In this document: positions 55,551 through 64,000 of the stretch, in pieces
How the letters are laid out: every line of letters starts with the position of its first letter
Numbering within the stretch: the first letter of the stretch is position 1
From: Agapanthus africanus
Taxonomy: Eukaryota; Streptophyta; Magnoliopsida; Asparagales; Amaryllidaceae
Direction of reading: 5' to 3'
Assembly: GCA_030015575.1 (NCBI GenBank)
Contig: JASDDO010000026.1
Location: 73,247,433 to 73,311,432 of the forward strand
DNA length: 64,000 nucleotides
The notes under the pieces: model-generated
What the model was told of the DNA's origin: nothing
Databases searched by the model: none
The model's input: only the letters and a program-made list of their open reading frames with translations
Made by a program: the position numbers and the translations under genes

Positions 55551-57369
55551 TGGCCTTCACCTTGACGGCCGAGAAGGCCAAACCTTCAAACGATGTTGTC
55601 TCAGGTATCCTACTTGTTTTTAATTTTCCCGCATTAGCATTGTTCGATTCTGGTGCATCCCATTGCTTTATGTCGTCCAAGTTTATTAGTGCACACTCTG
55701 TCCCACACACGGCTCTATCTAATTCTTGGGACATACACACTGGGAATGGAAAAATTATATCTAGTAGTGAGTGCAAAGGTTGCTCAATTGTTATTTGCAG
55801 ACGGGAGTTATTCGCGGATTTCTTGGTGATTGATACGGGCAGCTATGATGTAGTCTTGAGAATGGATTTTCTCAGCATTTTCCACGCTCACATTGATTGC
55901 AGGGCAAAGAAAGTGATTTTCCAGATTCTCGGACATCCGAAGTTCATATTCTTGGGAGGTAGCAGACCTGTCAGGCCAGTCAAATTTAGGGCTATGCCGA
56001 CGAGTGCCATTCTTTCATCGATGGAAGTAAACAAGGAAGAAGCACCGGCAGTGGTTCAGGATTTTATGGATGTGTTCGAGGACATGTCGGGTTTACCGAC
56101 GAAACGAGATGTGGAGTTCACGATTGATCTTATTCCTGGAGCAGCGCCGTTTTCAAAGGCTTATTATCCGATGGCACCGGTAGAACTAGAAGAAGTAAAG
56201 AGACAAGTTACCGAATTATTAGAGAAGGGCTGGATTCGCAGCAGCGGTTCACCATGGAGAGCTCCAGTTCTTCTAGTCAAGAAGAAAGATGGCACACGAA
56301 GGATATGCATCGACTATCGGGAGTTAAATCAGGTGAGTATTACGAACAAGTACCCAATATCTCGCATAGGCTAATTATTCGATCAACTCAGTGGCGCGAG
56401 GGTATTCTCGTAGTTGGATTTACGATCAGGGTATCATCAAGTTCGGGTGAAAGCAAAAGACATTTGCAAGATGACATTTCGAACTTGATATGGGCATTAC
56501 AAGTATTTAGTGATGCCATTTGGAGTTACTAACGCACCAGCAATATTTATGGACTTGATGAACCGAATCTTTTCAACATATCTGGATCAGTTCATAGTGG
56601 TGTTTATTGACGATATTTTGTTCTATTCGAGGAGCAAAGAAGAGCATGAAGAATACTTGAGGATCACACTGCAAACGTTGAGATAAGAAAAGCTTTATTC
56701 TAAGATGAGCAAGTGCGAGTTTTGGCTCGAAGAGGTGAAGTTTTTGGATAATGTTGTATCCGGAGATTCAATTGCAGTCGACCCTGAAAATATTGCAGCT
56801 ATTCATGATTGGCCTATTCCAAAGAATGTGGGGGGAGATCAGAAGTTTCCTTGGGCTTGCTGGATATCATAATAGAAGGTTTGTGGAGAACTTTACCCGG
56901 ATAGCAGAACTACTGACCAAGCAACACGTAAGAAGATACCGTTCGTGTGGACTGAGAAGTGTGCGTCAGCTTTTGAAATGCTAAACCAAAGATTGACAAT
57001 CGCTCTTATTCTGACAGTACCAGATGGTTCCGGAGGACTGGTTATTCATAGCGACACATCTGGGAAAGGGTTGGGATATGTTCTGATGCAACATGGGAAG
57101 GTTATAGCATATGAGTCAAGGCAATTGAAGACCTATAAGAAGAACTACCCAACTCATGATTTAAAGCTAGCAGCAGAGATCTTCGCGCTAAAGATTTGGA
57201 GACACTACTTATTGGGTGAAAGAGTTGAAATGTTTACAGATCACGGGAGCCTAAACTATGTGTTCGCACAGAAGGAGCTCAACATGAGGCAGCGTAGATG
57301 GTTAGAGCTGATGGCTGATTATGATCTTGACCTAAAGTATCATCCGGAAAAAGTTTATGTAGTGACTAA
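55551..57369 (+). pseudogene. GypE protease, reverse transcriptase and RNase H, broken
   Basis: Plus strand. Protease: [29 protein letters not shown] (DSG active site kept) and [67 protein letters not shown]. RNase [50 protein letters not shown], ending at [10 protein letters not shown] where CopF enters. Open to 56374, then several stops and a frame change near 56830 (GGGGGG). The normal VVPDALSR motif is cut by the insertion. Dead. Confidence 0.88.
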
Positions 57370-57519
57370 TGTTAGTGATATATGCCCTAGAGGCCATTAT
57401 TGTATCATACTGGATTGTATATCACTTAATGGGAGCTTGGGATATGTTAGTGTATATGCCCTAGAGGCCATTATTGTATCATACTAGTTTGTATATTACT
57501 TAATGGAAGCTTGGGATAT
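57370..57519 (+). repeat. 75-bp tandem duplication of the LTR start
   Basis: The first 75 bases are repeated from 57445 with a few changes (TGTTAGTG, CCCTAGAGGCCATTATTG and GCTTGGGATAT in both). Confidence 0.88.
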
Positions 57520-59583
57520 TCACCTTGTATATACAATCTTGCTCAAAATAGTAGTATGCTACTTGGTTTGTTTCTACTTCAATGTGTACATGTGTTTATT
57601 TTAGTATATCACCTATACACATTAGTGGAGCCCTTAGGATCTTTGCTTGATTACCAGCGTTGTGATGGCAGTCACACTAGTGGGGGCTGGGTAATTTATA
57701 AGCACATCCTTATGCAGGTCCCTAGTCGCAGGACTATCGAGATAGGGCATCGATACTCCGGAGTAGACTAGCGTATGCGCTTCTCATCCCAGTGTGGGAG
57801 ATGGTCTGTCCCACAGCCATCAGTACGTCTTACTGGAGATAGTATGCGGGTGCTCGTTGGGTTACGAGTACACTGGACAGGACTCGTCGGGAACTATTGG
57901 TTGGTACTATACCTATCGTCAGTTATCAGTTCCCAGGTGACATGAGTACAGCTTAGTCCGCTGACTTGACACTATCACTTCGCCTCGAGTGTGTTTCCCA
58001 CTGTACTTTTATTAGTACCCTACCACGGCTCAAAGGAGTCATGCAAACATGTAGTTTTTGTGGTGCAGTCCCGAAGCACTTGGAGGCAGTGACGGTTAGA
58101 TAGGATTCGTCTCTCCCGGTATTGGGGGTTGACATCGCGATGTGTCTAGGAGAGCCATTACACGAGTATTCCCTGGCCAGGGGCAAGCAAGATATACTGG
58201 TAGCCTTCCAGTGTTATCTCAGGGTGTATTGGGCTTCACTCCGACACGACTTGTACCGCTATTAGGGGACTGACGTTTACCGCCCCCTAGGCCCGCCATG
58301 CGATATATCAGACGAACAGACCGGACTGTACGGAGACTGTCACATTCAGGCTCAGTAGGAGTTCAGATGGGTTTCACCTCGTCAGTCTTCTTGTCGGCAT
58401 CTACCTGGGGGACCGTTACGCACAGCTAGTGCCGCTTGCGGTCTGTGGTTAAACCCACTGCCAGCGTAGTGTCGAGTCTTTAGAGTCCCACACAGAAAGC
58501 TATTCGCCTTTAGGCAAAAGAGTAGAGGTCGCATGATTTTGCGACAGGTCGCATGGTTTTTGCGACAGGGTTCGGTCACATCCGTGCACTTATGCACGTA
58601 CAGTGTCCGGACAGTTAACACTAACGGGCTTTGGTTTAAGCCAGATCCTAGTGTACGTTTTGGGATTGGTTTTATCCAGTATGTATTCGTGTTCCTCGGA
58701 ACGCGGATGCGGGTGTGTATGCACAGTTGACGGAGAGACAGAGACAGAGGATTCTCATTAGGGTTGTTGACCGTTTGACTGTTGACTATTGACTTTTTGC
58801 TCAACCCAAATGAGAATATCATATGTAATTAACAATAATATTAATTAAGTATTATAGTGACATGGTTGTTGAGGGGTTGACTTTGTTGACTTGTTGACTT
58901 TGTTGACCGGTTGATTAGGTTAGACTAGTTGACCATCATGATGACACTGGCTATCATTTCATGGCAAAGACTTTTGCTTGCTTGTTCTCTTGTGCAAAAT
59001 TAGTGCATGAAATGATATGGCTATTGTAGCTTAAACCATCACTAATACTTGATTGCTATTATGGGTTATGATGGTTTTGGATTATGAGAGCCAAGAGAGA
59101 AAAGTCTTTCTCACCTTTTCATTTCCTTTCTCTCTGTTGTGTTCTTGAGCTCTCATCTTCTTCCTCTTGCTCTCCCTCTCTCTAGTCTATGGTTCACTTG
59201 TCTCATGTGTTGAGAACCAAGAACCATAGAGAAAAATCCCAACACACTCTCCTCTACTCACTCTAGTTCACAAGGTTTAGCAAACCGAGTGAACTAGTTT
59301 CTTCAAAGTTCGAAGAAGAAGCCAAAGGTAGAAGCTTTCAGGTGGATCGATCTTCGGCGCAAGGAGACGACGGGGTGAAGCCGATCCGGACAACCATCGA
59401 GGTTTGAAGACGAAGGAGTTCAAGAAAAAAAGGTATAACCCCCTAACCGAGAAGTTAACAACTCCTAGTTAGGTTGTTAGTTAGATGTTTAACAAAGATC
59501 CGGTTTTGAGTCCATGTTACCGCCTCTAGAAAATTGTTTTTCATCAAATTCCGCATGCCTGAAAGTACCGGAAGAGGGTAGCA
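57370..59583 (+). repeat. CopF 5' LTR (about 2.2 kb)
   Basis: Starts TGTTAGTGATATATGCC. The end is set at GGGTAGCA before the PBS; it is uncertain by about 10 bases because the second LTR is not in view. Shares blocks with the solo LTR at 35956-38039 and with 25539-26760, both in the other direction. Confidence 0.8.
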
Positions 59584-59594
59584 TGGACTTATAG

Positions 59595-59605
59595 TGGTAT
59601 CAGAG
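59595..59605 (+). other. CopF primer binding site (initiator tRNA-Met type)
   Basis: TGGTATCAGAG, 11 bases after the assumed LTR end. Confidence 0.85.
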
Positions 59606-60711
59606 ACTAGTTAAACTCTATCTAACATGTTAGCAAAGTAACTAGAAGATCGATCAAAGAAAAAGTCACGAAATACACCAAAATTCAAACTTGCTGTCGA
59701 TTTTCAAAGTACTGTAAAAGTAATAAATCATGCTTTAAAAATCGACTAAGGGTTTTTATAGTCTACTGTAGAAAAACGGTCCAGAGATCTCACCAAACCA
59801 CCGCGGAAACGCGGCAATAGCTTGCTATTGCCGCGGTTCCGCGGCCGATTAAGCTCCTCTCTGGATCGTCTTCACTGCAGTTTGTTCTATGGGGTATTTT
59901 AGGAATTTTGGTATGTGTTTTTTCAGCCCAGATTTTCCAGAAAGAAAATTTAGTTTTTGGGGCTTTAAAAACCGTATTTCGATCGAGTTTCTAAAGACTT
60001 AAGCTGACGGGTTTTTATCTGTGATGTGATATTTGTATTGAACGTCTGCTAATCGCTATATGTCGATTAGTGGGGGTTATACAAATCTGTGATCTGTAAT
60101 ATCATTGGAATGTGTATATGAATGCATTGGATTGTCGCGGATGAATAGCCGGGGGGGTTGTGAGACGAGAGTTTTCTTTTCTTTCAATTCATGTAAATTT
60201 GTAAATTGATGTAATAATTATTTATATGGCCGCACAAACGGGTCGGGGTTGTAGCCGTCATTGTATAATTTCTTTTTACTGTTTTTGCTCCTAGGATAGA
60301 CCCATAGAGGGGGTGCACAAACTACCGGGTATGCCAAAGTGCCGAGTGGCCTACTCACGGAGTTGAGGGAGGTTGCTTCGCTTCGGGTACTTGGCGGGTA
60401 GTTTGCCGCACCCGTAGGGGTCTTGGGTGGGGTATTGGCTATTCACCGCGACCGGGTAATCTGCTTTTCGGTACAGGCTCGTACGAATTGCGGGTTCCTA
60501 GTATATCCAATGTGTTCATCTGTGATCTAAAATGGCTATCATTGCTATATATCTATATATGATATTATTTAGGCGTTGCTTATGTTTTACAGCCGTGCTA
60601 GCCCAGCCCCCGCTCTGTCGTTAGTTAAGTAACCTAACGGGTAATTTCGGGGCCCCGTGGCTAATGCGAATGGCATAAGCGTACGTCATATTTTGGTTGT
60701 TTTCTGCAATG
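59606..60711 (+). other. CopF leader, first part
   Basis: No coding frame recognised. Ends in TTCTGCAATG followed by GTAGGA, a possible first codon and splice donor. Confidence 0.45.
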
Positions 60712-61686
60712 GTAGGATTAAATGATGGGACGCATTAAAAGAACTAATGCAAGAATATCACGCATTAAAAGAACTAATGCAAGAAAATAAACCAAGTAAA
60801 AGTCGTTGGAACACTTTCGAAAAACTACTCGGTTCTTTTCAAAACTAACTTTTAAATGCGGAGCTTGAGCCACTCCTTTTAAAAGCTATCTCGTTCCATC
60901 GATTATATCAAGTTCACTACGTTCACGGTTTTGCCAAAACCATCCGTAGCCCTCCATCATTTCAGTTAAATATTCGGTAGTATTCAAGCTATGTATTTTG
61001 ACCTCACGCCAAGGCATAGTGATTGGTAGCTGCCGGATATTTATCTGTTGCATAGATAGAATGCGTTGGTTTGGGACAGCCGTACTGCCATTTTGGCCTA
61101 CGTCAAGGGTAGGTACGGGTGGGTTCAAATTAACCTGGATAATGATGGGAAGAACTTGACATGTGACTTATGACATTTTGACCTCACGCCAAGGTCATAA
61201 GAGCATGGGGTAAAAATCCACATCGGGAGTTTCAAAAGAACTGAAACTTGCTAGTGTTGCATACCATTTGGAGTGTGATGATTCTGGTAGGATTCCTTCA
61301 GTTTAGTCACGCGATGATATTTGGATCCCGATCCTACTGTGAGTATATGCTCCTCCTCGGGAAATTTCTCACTTAACGATCAATGCTATAAACCTAGTAG
61401 GTGTCTAAAAAGGTGTTAGCGGGGCTACGCCCACAGGGAAAAGAGGTTCTTAAATTAAGGAACTTCGCAAAAGCGTTGGAAAACCTCCCTCGAAGTACCG
61501 ACACTAGCCTGGCTGAACGATTAAGCAAGAATTGTACGGTGAGATTGATCCTGACTAATTCTTCCTTTTTGGTTTGAGGAGGGATTCGAGAAACAGTGGG
61601 AGCCATCCTGTTTAGACAAACAAAAAACCACTCTAAACTTGCAAGAGCATCATGCTGAGTGTTTCTTCTCTCTCTCCTAATTGCAG
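60712..61686 (+). other. Candidate leader intron of CopF (975 bp)
   Basis: The 3' edge, TTTCTTCTCTCTCTCCTAATTGCAG at 61662-61686 (pyrimidine run, branch-like CTAAT, CAG), is a strong acceptor-like site exactly where the gag frame opens. The gag frame has a stop just before it (TAA 61678-61680) and no in-frame ATG until 61771. Donor choice ATG-GTAGGA at 60709-60716 is a guess; it would supply the missing Met in frame. Confidence 0.4.
60737..61140. other. Unplaced segment in CopF leader with two converging coding-like stretches
   Basis: Plus strand near 60747-60846 reads ALKELMQEYHALKELMQENK and ends in TAA; the first ten residues are repeated as a 30-bp DNA repeat. Minus strand 61128-60886 is an 80-codon ORF (MNPPVPTLDVGQNGSTAVPN at its start, GYGWFWQNRERSELDIIDG near its end). 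I do not recognise either. TTTGACCTCACGCCAAGG is repeated at 60998 and 61178. Confidence 0.4.
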
Positions 61687-64000
61687 CGACCAATCGACAT
61701 AACTGGACTTAAGTTACTTCTAGATAAAAACATACTGACAGGGCCAAACTACAAAGATTGGCTCAGGAATGTCAAAATGGCAATCACTTACGACAAGCTG
61801 GGGTATCTTCTTACCACCAAAGCTCCCCATGTCCCAGGTCCCAAAACCAGCGTCGCGGATAAGGAAATCCGTAAGACCTGGGAAATCGATTGCGCGAAGG
61901 CCAAGTGCCTCGTGCTTGCCTCTATGGACAACGAACATCAGAGGAGGCATGAGAATATGGACCTCGAATCCATATTTCTCCATACAAAAGAACTGTATGG
62001 AGAGCAGTTTCGTATCGCAAGATATGAAGTGTCGAAGAAGTTATTTTCAGCAAGGTTGGCCGTCGGATCATCGGTAGCGGAACACGTGCTTAAGATGATT
62101 GGCTACATAGAAGAGCTCGCGGACCTTGGGACCACGTTGGAGAATGAGCTCTATACGGACTTGATTCTCCAGTCCCTTCCTTCCACTTATGCCCAGTTTA
62201 TACTGAACTTCAACTTACAAGAAAAGGAAGTTGAACTTTCAGAACTCCTCAACATGCTGAGGAGCGCAGAGGGCACCCTACAGAAAGGTAGGGAAACATC
62301 CACTTTGTTTGTAGGAGGATCTTCCTCTTCTAGGTCCAAGGCGAAAGCCAAGGGAAAGAAGAAGAAAGCCCCCGCCAAACCAAGGGGCGGTGTTAGTAAA
62401 GTGGATACGAAGGGAAAAGCAACAAAGAAAGCGGGGCAGCTTGTGGATAAAGAAGAATGCTTCTATTGTCATAAGAAGGGACACTGGAAGAATGATTGCA
62501 GGGCTTGGAAGGCCAGAACACAGGAACTGAAGCAGGTTGCGGCTTCAGCTTCAGGTGTGTATGTTATTGAAAACTGTCTTTCAATAAACTCTACTTCCTG
62601 GGTATTGGATACCGGATCAGGATCTCATATCTGTAATTCTTTGCAGGCGTTGAGAAACCGTAGGGTTTTGAAGGCAGGTGACATGACCCTCAAAGTTGCA
62701 AACGGAGCTAGCATGGTTGCTAAGGCCGTGGGGGACTATCACCTGGGAATGTCAGATGGACATGTTTTGGTTTTGCGTAATCGCTTTTTTGTACCCAACG
62801 CAACTTGTAATATCATTTCTGTATCTTTGGTTTCTAAAGAAGGTTATGAATTTACGTTTGTAAGCAATGTTGTAAACATTCACCTTAATCAAGTTCTGAT
62901 TGGGTCAGGTACATTGAGCAATGGTATATACGTATTAAACCAACCACAGATTTTCAATGTCCAGAATACACACAAAAGAAAGTCTCCGGAAATAAATCAG
63001 ACTTTCTTATGGCATTGTAGACTGGGTCACATCAATGAGAGAAGGTTGACGAAGTTACATACAGAAGGATATTTGAATCCGTTCGAATATCAATCGTATG
63101 CCACTTGTCAATCCTGTCTCAAAGGAAAGATGACAAAGACTCCGTTCACTGGACATGGAGTAAGAGCGAGCGAGCTCTTGGGACTCGTACACAGCGACGT
63201 GTGCGGTCCAATGTCTACACATGCGCGAAGCGGTTATTCTTACTTCATTACTTTCACGGATGACTTTTCAAGGTACGGTTATGTCTTCTTAATGAAACAT
63301 AAGTCCGAAGCCTTTGGGAAATTCCAGGAGTATAAGAATGAAGTAGAAAAACAAACCGGCAAAAGTATCAAGATTCTAAGATCGGATCGAGGTGGAGAAT
63401 ACTTGAGTGCCGAGTTCCTGGACTATTTAAAAGAGAACGGAATTCTCTCTCAGCTTACTCCTCCATACACTCCGCAACATAACAGTGTATCGGAGAGACG
63501 GAACCGAACCCTATTGGATATGGTACTGTCCATGATGAGTAACGCTGAGTTACCGCGATCATTCTAGGGATATGCACTAGAATCAGCTACATACCTTTTG
63601 AACCGAGTTCCAACTAAGACTGTGCCTACTACACCATATGAGATGTGGTGTGGGAAGAGACCCTATCTTAATCACATTAAGACATGGGGATGTCCAGCTT
63701 TTGTCAAAAAGCAGCATGTGGACAAGCTCGAGGCACGCTTAGTACAGTGCAAGTTTGTGGGATATCCAAAGAACTCCAAAGGATATTTCTTCTATTGCGA
63801 AGAGGAACAAAAGATTTATGTTTCTCGTCATGCCCACTTCTTGGAAACTGAATTTTTGGAAAATCAGATAAGTGGGAACGCAATAGAACTGGAAGAAATT
63901 CCAGAACCACGAGCTATTACTGAAAGCTTAGTAGAACCAGAGGGTTCGAAAGATCAGGACATTCCTGCGCCGCTCCGCAGAAGTAGTAGGCAGTCTCATC
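61687..64000 (+). pseudogene. CopF gag-protease-integrase polyprotein, one in-frame stop, partial
   Basis: Open frame from the putative acceptor at 61687. Gag: DITGLKLLLDKN, GPNYKDWLRNVKMAI and the UBN2-like ELYGEQFRIARYEVSKKL; a Lys-rich linker (KAKGKKKKAPAKP); zinc knuckle CFYCHKKGHWKNDC (C-x2-C-x4-H-x4-C). Protease: SWVLDTGSGSHICNS. Integrase: HCRLGHINERRL...CQSCLKGK (HHCC), then D in LVHSDVCGPM, D in LRSDRGGEYLS and E in NSVSERRNRTL. TAG at 63565-63567 replaces a likely Trp after LPRSF; the frame then stays open (GYALESATYLLNRVPTKTVP) to the edge. Best preserved polyprotein in the window. Confidence 0.9.

Larger units (their letters stand above)
34704..57369 (+). mobile_element. GypE: Ty3/Gypsy element interrupted three times
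   Basis: Plus strand. LTR stub to 34745, a decayed PBS (TTGGTATTAAAGAC near 34753, compare TGGTATCAGAGCC), gag at about 34993-35950, a Copia solo LTR (35956-38039), a bit of nucleocapsid linker (38045-38108), LardD (38109-55550), then protease, RT and RNase H to 57369, where CopF enters. It is the host of all later insertions here and the most decayed Gypsy copy. The rest lies beyond the right edge. Confidence 0.85.
57370..64000 (+). mobile_element. CopF: Ty1/Copia LTR retrotransposon, runs off right edge
   Basis: Plus strand. LTR 57370-59583, Met-type PBS from 59595, a 2-kb leader, then gag-pol from 61687 in the Copia order gag, protease, integrase. It inserted into GypE RNase H; the target duplication should be ACTAA (57365-57369), partner outside. 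One stop codon in the part seen. RT, RNase H and the 3' LTR are beyond the window. Confidence 0.92.

Overview
This is a stretch of plant nuclear DNA made almost entirely of nested transposable elements. The superfamilies are plant ones: a CACTA DNA transposon, several Ty3/Gypsy elements, a Ty1/Copia element and two large non-autonomous LTR elements. I see no ordinary host gene. Every coding region belongs to a mobile element and most are broken by stops or small indels. The species cannot be told from the sequence. Element names used here (GypA, GypB, LardC, GypG, GypE, LardD, CopF) are mine.

Layout, left to right. 1-4877: 5' part of a CACTA transposon read on the minus strand, with a Tnp2-type transposase running off the left edge, a 601-bp tandem repeat, degenerate telomere-like hexamers, subterminal repeats and a TIR ending at 4877. 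It sits in the 3' LTR of GypA. 4878-25538: GypA, a chromovirus-like Gypsy element on the minus strand. It is split by GypB (10446-21387, minus strand), which has complete LTRs of about 3.15 kb, PBS, PPT and a perfect GTTGG target duplication. 25539-26760: fragment of a Copia LTR. 26761-33480: LardC, a gag-bearing LTR element truncated on its right side. 33481-34745: GypG, a gag fragment of the GypA family. It meets head to head with GypE (plus strand, from about 34704). GypE is interrupted in turn by a Copia solo LTR (35956-38039, TSD TAGTT), by LardD (38109-55550) and by CopF (57370 to the right edge).

Two systems stand out. First, the GypA family carries what look like real spliceosomal introns in its sense coding strand. 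A 69-bp GT-AG insert lies in gag, a 67-bp one sits at the same place in GypG, and an 88-bp one lies just before the protease. Removing each restores exact collinearity with the intron-free relatives GypB and GypE. Second, LardD has LTRs, PBS, PPT and gag but no recognisable pol. On its antisense strand it carries an eight-exon gene (47882-52574) encoding a plant-mobile-domain protein with a coiled-coil tail. Its seven introns are 69-94 bp, are all GT-AG, and five of them are phase 1 as read. The other two become phase 1 if one missing base in exon 2 is allowed for. Because the gene is antisense to the genomic RNA, its introns would not be spliced out during retrotransposition.

Other structure of note: three blocks of short hairpins with a conserved loop and changing stems in LardD; clusters of ACGTGTC (ABRE/G-box) sites in the LardD LTRs; many TGCGCA palindromes in the LardC LTR; a tRNA-like A-box/B-box segment in the GypA LTR; and a probable leader intron in CopF. 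All identifications rest on reading motifs by eye. No database search or alignment program was run.
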